A stretch of DNA of 64,000 nt from Deferribacteraceae bacterium UBA6793 (GTDB lineage Bacteria > Chrysiogenota > Deferribacteres > Deferribacterales > Geovibrionaceae). A program made the position numbers and the translations under genes. The notes under the pieces are model-generated. The model had not been told where the DNA came from. It saw only the letters and a list, made by a program, of their open reading frames with translations, and searched no databases. Below, one piece after another: positions 16,475 to 24,324 of the stretch (position 1 is the stretch's first letter; every line of letters starts with the position of its first letter). Location: assembly GCA_002452405.1 (NCBI GenBank), contig DKFP01000014.1, positions 372,001 to 436,000 of the forward strand, given 5' to 3'.

Positions 16475-17287
16475 TTGCCTGCTATAATAAAGGGTTCCAT
16501 TGAATTCATCACGAATATATACAGGGAGCGCGCACTTGTGTTCGCACTTTCAGTGGACGATTTCCGTCAACAGTATCTGGGGTCATACCTCGGTCTGCTC
16601 TGGGCGCTTTTTCGTCCCCTGTTGTTCGTTGTCACCATATGGCTCGTATTTTCAGTAGGCTTTAAGCGCGTTGGCAGCGACCATGTTCCTTTCATCCTGT
16701 ATCTGGTGAGCGGATATGCTCCGTGGGCATATTTTGCCGACTGCGTTACGGGCGGCATGAACGCAGTTGTGAACAACAGGCATCTGGTTAAAAAAGTGGA
16801 TTTCAGGGTGAGTATCCTCCCGCTGGTTAAGATAATATCGTCTTTCTACCTTCATCTCATTTTTCTGCTTATCATAGCGGCGATAGCTGTTTATAAAGGC
16901 TATTACCCGACGGTCTACTGGCTCCAGCTCCCGTTTTATCTCATATGTATCTTTCTGATAACCCTTGGTCTGGGCTGGTTTACGGGGGCTATCAGGGTGT
17001 TTACGAAGGATATGAGTCAGGTTGTCAGTGTTATTCTGCAAACGGGGTTCTGGGTTACGCCTATTTTCTGGCAGGCTTCGTCTGTGCCGGAGAAATACCG
17101 TTTTTTTCTTTATATAAACCCTATGGTTTATGTTGTTGAGGGTTACAGAAATACCTTTATCTATCATAAATGGTTCTTTGAAGATCTGCGTCAGCTTGGA
17201 TTTTTTCTGGTGTTCGCGGTTGTTTTTCTACTTGTCGGGGTTATCGTGTTCAAAAAACTGCGTCCCCATTTTGCGGAGGTGCTTTGA
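16475..17287 (+). CDS. wzm: Polysaccharide ABC exporter permease (Wzm-like)
   Basis: This ABC-2 type membrane subunit of about 270 residues would export lipid-linked O-antigen or capsule glycan across the inner membrane with the ATPase encoded next door. The N-terminus is amphipathic and is followed by RQQYLGSYLGLLWAL, the family pattern near the first span. About six hydrophobic spans follow, with a KDMSQVVSVILQ loop and YINPMVYVVEGYRN near the end, both typical of Wzm/KpsM relatives. I place the start at a TTG at 16475, five bases after GGAG. A TTG at 16463 would add four residues but has a poorer site. The stop overlaps the ATPase start. Confidence 0.88.
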   Translation: MPAIIKGSIEFITNIYRERALVFALSVDDFRQQYLGSYLGLLWALFRPLLFVVTIWLVFSVGFKRVGSDHVPFILYLVSGYAPWAYFADCVTGGMNAVVNNRHLVKKVDFRVSILPLVKIISSFYLHLIFLLIIAAIAVYKGYYPTVYWLQLPFYLICIFLITLGLGWFTGAIRVFTKDMSQVVSVILQTGFWVTPIFWQASSVPEKYRFFLYINPMVYVVEGYRNTFIYHKWFFEDLRQLGFFLVFAVVFLLVGVIVFKKLRPHFAEVL

Positions 17288-18459
17288 TGCCTAACAGGGT
17301 CACGGTTGTCCGCGCGGAGAACATCAGCAAAACTTACAGGCTCTACGATAAGCCTTTCGACAGGGTTCTTGAGGTTTTCAGCCTCACGGGAAAGGCGCAC
17401 CATAAGGAATTTCATGCGCTGAAAGGGGTTTCGCTTGAGCTGAAACGGGGCGAAACGCTGGGTATAATCGGGCGAAACGGTCATGGGAAATCCACACTGC
17501 TTAAAATCATTGCAGGGGTCATACAGCCCACGTCAGGCGTTGTGCATAAACGCGGGCGGGTGGCAGCCATACTTGAAGTGACTTCGGGGCTTAAACCTGA
17601 GCTTACCGGTATGGAGAACATTGCCTTAAACCTTAAAATAAACAGTTTTTCAGGCGACATGCTGAAAACCAAAGCGGACGAGATAATAAAATTTGCGGAG
17701 CTGAAAGATCACATCAATCAGCCTGTAAAAACGTATAGCAGCGGGATGAAGTCCCGACTTGGGTTCGGCATCGCCACATCTGTTGATCCGGACATACTGA
17801 TTCTGGACGAGGTGCTTGCTGTGGGCGATTTTGTCTTCCGTCAGAAGTGCCTTGCTAAGATAAATTCCATGCGGGAGCGGATGTCCGTGATTTTCGTTTC
17901 CCACTCCATGAACGATGTGAAAATGTTCTGTGACAAAGTAATGGTTATACAGAACGGTCAGGCGGTCTTCAACGGAAACCCCGACGAGGCGATTGAGCTT
18001 TATCTCTCCAGCCAGAAACCGGAGGGCAAGGCGGAGCCTGTCAGACCATTTTACGGCGACATTTTTCACAACGACGGCAAAATATCGGACGTCACCCATT
18101 TCTGGGACAAAGAGGAATACAGGCTCGGCGAGGAGATGGTGTTCAGCTTCTCTTTCCGGCTGCATTTCGAACCGAAAAACCTGATAATCGGCATCCCTTT
18201 ATACACTTCCGAGGGGACGCTGGTGACAGCCTTTAATACCGACACCGCAAAATTCCATTTTTCTAATGAAAATAATGTGGTAAAAGGTAGTTTAAGGATT
18301 CCATGCGTTTTCAATCCCGGACAGTACGTTTCTGTCATTGCGGTTGTGGACGGGCGGGAATTTCTGTACAGACAGCTTAACGGCGGCTTCTGCGTGGCAC
18401 CGCAGGAGAGGGTTTTCGGTTTTGTGACTATAAGTCAGAAATGGGAGACATATGAGTGA
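17287..18459 (+). CDS. wzt: Polysaccharide ABC exporter ATPase with glycan-binding domain (Wzt-like)
   Basis: This 390-residue partner of the Wzm-like permease has Walker A IIGRNGHGKST (about 62-72), signature YSSGMKSRLGFG, Walker B DILILDEVLAVGD and the switch His in VSHSMND, which together make a complete ATPase of the O-antigen type in residues 1-240. From about 270 to the end lies a beta-rich Wzt C-terminal domain, with YRLGEEM.FSF and FNPGQYVSV patterns. In E. coli O8/O9a systems this domain binds the finished, capped end of the chain and so licenses export. GGAGG lies seven bases before ATG 17287. The adjacent methyltransferase with a coiled coil fits a capping partner. Confidence 0.9.
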   Translation: MPNRVTVVRAENISKTYRLYDKPFDRVLEVFSLTGKAHHKEFHALKGVSLELKRGETLGIIGRNGHGKSTLLKIIAGVIQPTSGVVHKRGRVAAILEVTSGLKPELTGMENIALNLKINSFSGDMLKTKADEIIKFAELKDHINQPVKTYSSGMKSRLGFGIATSVDPDILILDEVLAVGDFVFRQKCLAKINSMRERMSVIFVSHSMNDVKMFCDKVMVIQNGQAVFNGNPDEAIELYLSSQKPEGKAEPVRPFYGDIFHNDGKISDVTHFWDKEEYRLGEEMVFSFSFRLHFEPKNLIIGIPLYTSEGTLVTAFNTDTAKFHFSNENNVVKGSLRIPCVFNPGQYVSVIAVVDGREFLYRQLNGGFCVAPQERVFGFVTISQKWETYE

Positions 18460-19738
18460 CATCAACTTTCCTGAGTTCCGCAGCATCCTTCTTGAAAAAG
18501 GCAGAATCCCCAGAAAGCTGAACGAAAACGCTGAACAGCAGCGCCTTCTTTTTCTGGAATACATCAAAAACGGCAAAATCAGAACCGAAGAGGTTACAGC
18601 CTGCCAATGCGGGTGCAGAGACCTTGAAAGAATAGCCGAAATTGACCGCTTCGGGCTTCCATTCGGTGCTCTCATTTGCAAAAAGTGCGGTCTGGTGATA
18701 ACATCCCCGCGCATAGCCGCAGAATCACTTCCTGAATATTATGATAAATTTTACCATGTGCTGAACTACGGGCATCTCCATGTCCATGACCAGCAGGCGC
18801 TTTTCCGTCTGTGGCAAGGGAACAAGATATACCGTATGCTGAAACCATATCTGCCGGACGTGAAAGAACTTTCAGTGCTTGAAATAGGCGCCGGCACAGG
18901 CAATGTTCTGAAAGAGATGACTGAAGAGGCTGCGAAAGAGGGTGTAACAGTGAACGCCACTGGCACGGAATACAGCACTGACTGTATCGAGGAGTGCAGG
19001 CAGGCAGGTATCGATATCGTATACGGAGATCTGGACACTATGGTTGCGCAGGGCGCGACCTGTGATGTGCTGATACTCAGCCACGTTTTCGAACACTTCA
19101 CAGACCTTCGGGCGGAACTGGATAAAATCAAAAAACTGCTTAAACCTCAGGGACTTTTATATATTGAGGTGCCAGGGCTTTGCAATATAGGCAATATAGC
19201 CACTTACAATTTTGATTTCCTCGAATATCTTATCCATGCGCACATGTATAACTTTAACAGAACTTCGTTGACTGCGATACTCGCCGGGGGTGGTTTTGAG
19301 ACTCTCTGCGCGAACGAAAAAGCGGAGGCGGTTTTCAGACCCTGCGAAACAGCAACGGTTGTGGATACTTCTTCAAACTATTCGGATATAATGGGATATC
19401 TGGAAAAACTGGTGTTCTCCCGTGAGTTTCTGAAAGAGGGAATACTGAATTTCAGCACCATCCGCAACAACCTGAAAGACGACCTTGCCACCGTGCACCG
19501 CTGGCACGAACACGAAAAGGCGGAGGCAGAGAAGTTTGCCAGGTGGAACGAGGCGGAGAAAGAACGGGGTGACACAGCGCGCCGATGGCACGAGCAGGAG
19601 AAGAAAGTTGCAACGGAGCTTATGCACGCTCTTGACGTACACTTTAAAACGCCCTATACAAGTGTCCGAGCAAAACTTGAAAGCTACCGCGGACTGCGGG
19701 AAACTTTTGCGAAATATTATAAGAGGTATTTTGGTTGA
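18452..19738 (+). CDS. Zinc-finger class I methyltransferase with C-terminal coiled coil, possible chain terminator
   Basis: This 428-residue SAM-dependent methyltransferase has three parts. A Cys cluster at residues 51-55 and 76-79 (CQCGC and CKKCG) looks like a zinc ribbon. A class I SAM domain follows, with LEIGAGTGN at 143-151, DVLILSHVFEHF at about 205-216 and an LYIEVPG strand. Residues about 335-392 are highly charged and probably an alpha-helical coiled coil, with the segment RWHEHEK recurring as RWNEAEK and RWHEQEK. The start overlaps the Wzt stop by 8 bases. Position and layout recall WbdD, which caps O-antigen and sets chain length through a coiled coil. No kinase domain is present here. 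Methylation of the glycan end is inferred. Confidence 0.8.
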   Translation: MSDINFPEFRSILLEKGRIPRKLNENAEQQRLLFLEYIKNGKIRTEEVTACQCGCRDLERIAEIDRFGLPFGALICKKCGLVITSPRIAAESLPEYYDKFYHVLNYGHLHVHDQQALFRLWQGNKIYRMLKPYLPDVKELSVLEIGAGTGNVLKEMTEEAAKEGVTVNATGTEYSTDCIEECRQAGIDIVYGDLDTMVAQGATCDVLILSHVFEHFTDLRAELDKIKKLLKPQGLLYIEVPGLCNIGNIATYNFDFLEYLIHAHMYNFNRTSLTAILAGGGFETLCANEKAEAVFRPCETATVVDTSSNYSDIMGYLEKLVFSREFLKEGILNFSTIRNNLKDDLATVHRWHEHEKAEAEKFARWNEAEKERGDTARRWHEQEKKVATELMHALDVHFKTPYTSVRAKLESYRGLRETFAKYYKRYFG

Positions 19739-20940
19739 AACTCATTCTATACAGTGAGAACGATTACGGATGCGGAGCTTCAATAGCCGCATACCGGCTC
19801 GCCGCTGCCGCGGCTAAGACCCATGAGGTCATGTACGTTTTCGAAAAGCAGAAGAACGATTACTCTTTATATAAAAATACCGGAATACGCCCGTGGCACC
19901 TCGGCAGAAGTTATTCACTGCCGAAAAAAGTTGTCTACAGGCTTGCCAGAACAATTGCAAGATACACACGCACGGAAGTATACCGGAATCTGATATTTTC
20001 GGTTTTCCTTAGCCGTGTCAGGCAGTTTAAGCCTGATGTGGTGCATCTGCATAACTGCTATTTCACCCAGAAGCAGATAGCGAAACTGGCATCCGAGTTT
20101 CCTGTTGTCTGGACGATGCATGATCAGTTTGCACTTTACGGGTATAACTATAAGATAAAGGCTCTGGACGGAGAGGAGACAACCTATTGCCCTGTTGAAC
20201 CATGGCGCAGGCACCTTTATAACCCTGAGGATATTGCAGGTGATAAGGCGGCTGACGTTATGTTTACTCCGCCTTCGCAGTGGCTCACCGACCTTGCTGA
20301 TGCCGTGCTTAAAGGACGGAAAAAGGCCGTTAAGGTGAACAACGGGATACCGCTTGGCGCTATAGTGCCTGTGGAAAAAGCGGAAGCCTGCGAATATGTC
20401 GGAATAGACCCCGACAGGTTCACGCTGCTGTTTCTCGCCGGAACCGGCGCTTGGAAGCGTAAAAACATAGATGCAGTTATTGAAGCGGTCAAAATGGTGC
20501 CGGAACTCGATATGCAGGTGGTTGTGGTCGGAAGTGTGGCGAAGACCGACAAACGCGACCCCAGACTTGTTATAAAGGGTTCAGTTTCGGGAACGGATGC
20601 TATCAGCCGTTATTACAGCTGTGCCGACGTGTTCTGCATCCCGTCAATAGTGGACAATCTGCCAAACACAGTGCTGGAAAGCCTTGCCTGCGGAACTCCG
20701 GTTCTCGGGGCGAATACAGGCGGGATACCTGAAATGGTTATAGAGGGGCGTACCGGATGGCTTTTCAACCCCTATGATACAAAACAGCTTTCAGAGAAAA
20801 TAAAATATCTGTACGAACACAGAGATGAGATAAAGAGCATTGAAAAGAACTGCCGCCCGTTTGTTGAGGAATTTTTCGGCGAAGATATTATGGCGGCTAA
20901 CTATGAAAGGATATATCAGGAAATTAAGGGTGGCAGATGA
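19735..20940 (+). CDS. Family 4 (GT-B) glycosyltransferase
   Basis: This 401-residue GT-B glycosyltransferase has an N-terminal domain with ENDYGCGASIAAYRLA and VHLHNCYF (about 102-109), and WTMHDQFALYGYN. The C-terminal domain carries FLAGTGAWKRKNI, the acidic EXC-like block DVFCIPSIVDNLPNTVLES (with the second Glu) and GANTGGIPEMV. The group resembles WcaC/WcaL-like transferases of colanic-acid type loci. The start is a TTG at 19735 fused to the upstream TGA, so translation is coupled to the methyltransferase. It probably adds one sugar of the repeat unit; donor unknown. Confidence 0.87.
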   Translation: MKLILYSENDYGCGASIAAYRLAAAAAKTHEVMYVFEKQKNDYSLYKNTGIRPWHLGRSYSLPKKVVYRLARTIARYTRTEVYRNLIFSVFLSRVRQFKPDVVHLHNCYFTQKQIAKLASEFPVVWTMHDQFALYGYNYKIKALDGEETTYCPVEPWRRHLYNPEDIAGDKAADVMFTPPSQWLTDLADAVLKGRKKAVKVNNGIPLGAIVPVEKAEACEYVGIDPDRFTLLFLAGTGAWKRKNIDAVIEAVKMVPELDMQVVVVGSVAKTDKRDPRLVIKGSVSGTDAISRYYSCADVFCIPSIVDNLPNTVLESLACGTPVLGANTGGIPEMVIEGRTGWLFNPYDTKQLSEKIKYLYEHRDEIKSIEKNCRPFVEEFFGEDIMAANYERIYQEIKGGR

Positions 20941-21827
20941 AAGAATTTATTAAAAATTCAGTACCTTACAGAGCATACAGAAAAGTACGCTCAAAACTTA
21001 TTGACGGTTATACGAGACCCTATAAGGACAAATACGATTCTTCCGCGATGGAGCTGGTTGTTGAAACGCTCGGTTATAAGCTGGCGGGGCGCGGTATAGG
21101 GCTTACGGAGAACCACCGCAATATCCTGAAATATCAGAATGCGCATAAAGGTAAGCGCGCGTTTCTGATAGGCAACGGACCCAGCCTGAATAAACTTGAT
21201 CTGACACTTTTAAAAGATGAAGTAACCATCGGTGTCAACAGCATATATCTGAACTACGAAAAGATGGGTTTTCTGCCGACGCACTATGTTGTCGAGGACA
21301 ATTTTGTTGCGGAAGACAGAGCCGACGAGATAAACAGGCTGAAAGGTACACAGAAATGGTTCGGGAACTACCTGCGCTATTGTCTTAAACCTGATGACTG
21401 CACAAACTGGCTGAACGTACGAATGAGATATGACAATTATCCCGATTTTCCGTATTTCTCAACAAATGCGGCACGTCAGGTATTCACAGGCGGCTCTGTT
21501 ACATATGTATGTATGCAGCTGGCTTACTACTTTGGAATCCGCGAACTTTACCTCATAGGGTTTGACCACCATTACATCATTCCGCAGGAGGCGGAGGTGG
21601 AAGGACTCAAAATAACCTCCACTGGCGACGATCCCAACCACTTTCACCCCGACTATTTCGGCAAGGGCAAACGCTGGCACGACCCTATGGTTGACAGGAT
21701 GGAACAGGGTTACGCAAAAGCGGGCAAGTTTTTTGAACGTGCCGGAGGAAAAATACGCAACGCAACAGCGGGCGGTAAACTGGAAGTCTTTGAAAGAGTA
21801 GACTATTTTTCACTTTTTAATAAATAG
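20937..21827 (+). CDS. GNGPSL-motif (DUF115/MptE-like) glycan protein
   Basis: This 296-residue protein is of the 6-hydroxymethylpterin pyrophosphokinase MptE-like / DUF115 superfamily, which is frequent in surface-glycan and flagellin-glycosylation loci and distantly like Cst sialyltransferases. Residues near 73-82 read FLIGNGPSLN, a nucleotide-binding loop. FLPTHYVVEDN follows at about 119, SVTYVCMQLAYYFG at about 182, and LYLIGFDHHYII near 200, the second conserved strand. A basic N-terminal stretch is not a signal peptide. It is the last gene of the rightward glycan operon, overlapping the GT4 gene by 4 bases, and is followed by a strong terminator. It and the protein at 11418 may be the two transferases for the CMP-activated sugar; this is inference. 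Confidence 0.65.
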   Translation: MKEFIKNSVPYRAYRKVRSKLIDGYTRPYKDKYDSSAMELVVETLGYKLAGRGIGLTENHRNILKYQNAHKGKRAFLIGNGPSLNKLDLTLLKDEVTIGVNSIYLNYEKMGFLPTHYVVEDNFVAEDRADEINRLKGTQKWFGNYLRYCLKPDDCTNWLNVRMRYDNYPDFPYFSTNAARQVFTGGSVTYVCMQLAYYFGIRELYLIGFDHHYIIPQEAEVEGLKITSTGDDPNHFHPDYFGKGKRWHDPMVDRMEQGYAKAGKFFERAGGKIRNATAGGKLEVFERVDYFSLFNK

Positions 21828-21829
21828 GG

Positions 21830-21858
21830 AAAGGGAGCCTGAAAGCTCCCTTTTATTT
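21830..21858 (+). terminator. Rho-independent terminator of the glycan operon
   Basis: A nine-base-pair stem AAAGGGAGC (21830-21838) with GCTCCCTTT (21845-21853) and a six-base loop is followed by TATTTTT. It ends the rightward operon three bases after the last stop codon. The stem also overlaps the end of the convergent gene at 21853, and its A/T-rich flanks suggest it works in both directions. Confidence 0.85.
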
Positions 21859-22212
21859 TTCAAGAACCTGAATGATATCCACGTCAATTTCCGGTGATTC
21901 AAGGAAGTCTTTTTCAACCTCCCCCTTTATCTCGACCTTTGTTTTAGTTCCCACAGCGACGTTTGGAAAGATGTCATTGTCGATGTCCACCCTTATTTCA
22001 CCTGTGCCGTCTGTGAAGATATATTTTTCATTGCCGACCTTTTTTGTGAGATATCCCTGAAAGACTACCTCTGCGTCGTCAACCGGTTTTTTGTTCACTT
22101 CCGACACTGTGGAGTAGTTTTTTGCGGCGTTGGGACCTATGTACTGGGCAAATGCGAAGTTGAAGAGGGAGAGTATTGCCAGACCTCCCAAAATAATTGT
22201 TCTCATGTTCAT
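21853..22212 (-). CDS. YgiW/YdeI-family (BOF) periplasmic stress protein
   Basis: This 119-residue exported protein has a bacterial OB-fold (BOF) domain like YgiW/YdeI, families tied to stress tolerance and sometimes co-regulated with two-component systems. A signal peptide is clear: basic start, hydrophobic core LGGLAILSLFNF, and a cleavage site after AFA around residue 22. The mature part contains VVFQGYLTKKVG, YIFTDGTGEIRVDID and VEIKGEVE, the three strands typical of the family. CAGGGG lies eight bases before ATG 22212. The gene follows the PAP2 phosphatase gene after 68 bases, and the two may be cotranscribed. Confidence 0.85.
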   Translation of the reverse strand: MNMRTIILGGLAILSLFNFAFAQYIGPNAAKNYSTVSEVNKKPVDDAEVVFQGYLTKKVGNEKYIFTDGTGEIRVDIDNDIFPNVAVGTKTKVEIKGEVEKDFLESPEIDVDIIQVLEK

Positions 22213-22280
22213 GTTAATAACCCCTGATATAATTTAACATATCCTCATGACGGTCAATCGGCTGTTTAGTTCAGAAAATG

Positions 22281-22805
22281 TCAGGGCAGTTTGAAAGATA
22301 TGCTCACACCCGCAGATTTCTTATCTATATAAGGCATAACGGAGACTTGAGGTGTTGTCAGAAAATATGCAGATGCTGCACCGATGATAGCGCCTGCTAT
22401 TATATCCGTTTCGTCGTGTTTGTCCGCAGCCAGTCTAGTCCATGCTGTGTATCCAGCAGCCAGATATGCCGGAATGCCGTATGCGCTGCCGTAGCGCATT
22501 TGCAGGAAGGTTGCCGACTGAAATGTTACGGATGCGTGTCCGGAGGGGAAAGCATCGTCGCCGCTGTCGTCGGGTCTGTCTTTTTTCACTGTTTCTTTAA
22601 GGGCATAGGTTGCCGCTACGTTTGCCAGAAAAGATTCGGAAAACTGCACCGCACCCTCTTTGTCATTGTGCAGGATTGTGGTGTAGAGAGCCGCAAGAGG
22701 CAGCGCAGTCCGCAGTGCGTCGCCTGATTTGTCTGCGTCGTCGCTGTTGAACGCATGTGCGGAAAGCGAAATCATAAGTATCAGTATTGTCAGTAAATTT
22801 TTCAT
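22281..22805 (-). CDS. PAP2-family phosphatase, exported
   Basis: This 174-residue PAP2 (type 2 phosphatidic acid phosphatase) enzyme uses the three-part active site. Motif 1 is KETVKKDRP at about 68-76, motif 2 PSGHAS at about 86-91, and motif 3 TRLAADKHDETD at about 122-133, with the two catalytic histidines present. A cleavable signal peptide (MKNLLTILILMISLSAHA) begins the protein. It is smaller and less hydrophobic than PgpB-like membrane members, so a periplasmic or loosely membrane-bound acid phosphatase is likely. Natural substrates may be lipid phosphates such as undecaprenyl diphosphate or small phosphoesters. Confidence 0.85.
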   Translation of the reverse strand: MKNLLTILILMISLSAHAFNSDDADKSGDALRTALPLAALYTTILHNDKEGAVQFSESFLANVAATYALKETVKKDRPDDSGDDAFPSGHASVTFQSATFLQMRYGSAYGIPAYLAAGYTAWTRLAADKHDETDIIAGAIIGAASAYFLTTPQVSVMPYIDKKSAGVSISFKLP

Positions 22806-22903
22806 AATTACCCCGCTTGCATAGGGAAATCTAAACAGAAACGTAAGGGTTATGTCAAGTTCTGAATCACAATATTCTTAACAAAATCATACTTTTAATA
22901 TTT

Positions 22904-22928
22904 TATTATTACTTTGTTCGTGTTAATA
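22904..22928. promoter_or_regulatory. Possible NikR-like operator upstream of the nickel operon
   Basis: In the very A/T-rich 154 bp between the PAP2 gene and nikK, TATTATT (22904-22910) is separated by 11 bases from GTTAATA (22922-22928). NikR of epsilon-proteobacteria binds TATTATT-N11-AATAATA, and five of seven bases of the right half agree. Given the base composition, this may be chance. No nikR gene is in the window. Confidence 0.2.
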
Positions 22929-22959
22929 TTAGTTATATTTCATTTTGACGGGAGGTTTT

Positions 22960-23715
22960 ATGAAAAGGATTCTTATTGTAATGTGTATGCTGACAGCATT
23001 TTATGCCAATGCACACTTTCAGGTTCTGATGCCTAACACAGACGCGGCAACACAGCAGAACCGCAACATTAAATTTGATATGCTCTTTACGCACCCTTTT
23101 GAGCAGGGACCCATGATGGAGATGGTGAAGCCCAAAGCGGTTGACGTGTATCATAACGGTAAAAAAGAGAACCTTATGGGAACCATCAAACAGGTGAAAA
23201 ACAACGGCAAGACCGCGTGGAACTTCACCTATCAGATGAAGAAACCCGGCGACCATATTTTTGTCGTTACTCCGGATTATTATTTTGAACCCGCTGAGGC
23301 AACTTTTATTCAGCACATAACAAAGACCATCGTCAACGGATTCGGCATGGAAGAGGGCTGGGATACGCCTGTGGGGCTGAAAGCCGAGATTGTGCCTCTG
23401 ACACGTCCATATGGTCTGTATACAGGCAACGTTTTCACCGGAAAAGTGCTTCATAAGGGTAAACCTGTACCCGGAGCAGAAGTTGAGGTTGAATTTTACA
23501 ACGCAGGGTCTAAAATAAAAGCGCCCACAGACACGCATATCACCCAGGTTGTTAAAGCGGACGGAAACGGCGTATTTACATATGCTATGCCATTCACGGG
23601 CTGGTGGGGATTTGCGGCTCTGATAGAGGACGACGTTAAGCTGAAAAAAGACGGGAAACAGTATCCTGTTGAGCTTGGCGCGCTTATCTGGGTAAAAACA
23701 TACGGTGTTAAATAA
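22960..23715 (+). CDS. nikK: DUF4198 periplasmic protein of the nickel uptake system
   Basis: This 251-residue exported DUF4198 protein is the NikK component that accompanies many bacterial ECF-type nickel transporters. A signal peptide (MKRILIVMCMLTAFYANA, cut before HFQVLMP) precedes a beta-rich domain. The mature N-terminus begins with His, and further histidines occur in FTHPFEQG and DVYHNG; such residues could bind the metal. GKPVPGAEVEVEF near 185 is the Ig-like repeat usual in DUF4198. GGAGG lies four bases before ATG 22960. A longer frame opens at 22945 but is not needed. It heads nikKMLQO. The choice of nickel over cobalt rests on the presence of NikK and NikL. Confidence 0.82.
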   Translation: MKRILIVMCMLTAFYANAHFQVLMPNTDAATQQNRNIKFDMLFTHPFEQGPMMEMVKPKAVDVYHNGKKENLMGTIKQVKNNGKTAWNFTYQMKKPGDHIFVVTPDYYFEPAEATFIQHITKTIVNGFGMEEGWDTPVGLKAEIVPLTRPYGLYTGNVFTGKVLHKGKPVPGAEVEVEFYNAGSKIKAPTDTHITQVVKADGNGVFTYAMPFTGWWGFAALIEDDVKLKKDGKQYPVELGALIWVKTYGVK

Positions 23716-24324
23716 ATGCATATATCCGAAGGCGTACTGTCCGCCCCTGTTCTGATTTCCACAGGGGCGGCGGGTGCCGCTCTGACTGTTTTCGGTTTTT
23801 ATAAAATGAAGACGGAGATGCTGGCGAAGACAGCCCTCATGTCCAGTCTGTTCTTTGTGGGGTCTTTCATCCATATCCCTGTTGGTCCCACCAGCGTTCA
23901 CCTCGTTCTGAACGGGCTTGTGGGTGCTGTGCTTGGGTTCTGCGCGTTTCCTGCTATCATGGTTGCGCTGGTTCTTCAGGCGCTTATGTTCCAGTTTGGC
24001 GGGTTCACGACCCTCGGCACGAATATACTCGTGATGGCGCTCCCTGCGCTGGCAGGTTACGGACTTTTCAGGCTCGGTATGAAGACCGCCGGCACAAAAC
24101 GCTGGATTCTGTTCTTTCTTACAGGTTCTGTTCCTGTGTTTCTGTCGGCTGTACTTCTGTCGACTGTGCTTGCATTAAGCGGCAGCAGGCTGTATGATAC
24201 CGCCAAGGCAATATTTCTGATGCACATCCCAGTAATAATCATAGAGGGGGTTGTGTCGATGTATCTGTTTAATTTTTTGAATAAGGTCTATCCGGACTTT
24301 CTGAGAACCGAATATGAAAACTAA
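23716..24324 (+). CDS. nikM: ECF transporter substrate-specificity subunit NikM/CbiM
   Basis: This 202-residue membrane S component takes up Ni2+ or Co2+. It begins MHISEGVLSAP, the CbiM/NikM signature in which the N-terminal Met-His chelates the ion and no signal precedes it. A second conserved part, VGPTSVHLVLNGLVGAVLG, follows near 52-70, and FQFGGFTTLGTN near 93. About six hydrophobic spans fit the family. The start codon directly follows the stop of nikK (no gap). It works with NikQ (T component) and NikO (ATPase) in this operon. Confidence 0.92.
   Translation: MHISEGVLSAPVLISTGAAGAALTVFGFYKMKTEMLAKTALMSSLFFVGSFIHIPVGPTSVHLVLNGLVGAVLGFCAFPAIMVALVLQALMFQFGGFTTLGTNILVMALPALAGYGLFRLGMKTAGTKRWILFFLTGSVPVFLSAVLLSTVLALSGSRLYDTAKAIFLMHIPVIIIEGVVSMYLFNFLNKVYPDFLRTEYEN

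Noticed and set aside
22933..23901. 322-codon frame on the minus strand over nikK and nikM
   Set aside because: Antisense to two clear genes of the nickel operon; Cys/His-rich nonsense typical of a shadow frame.
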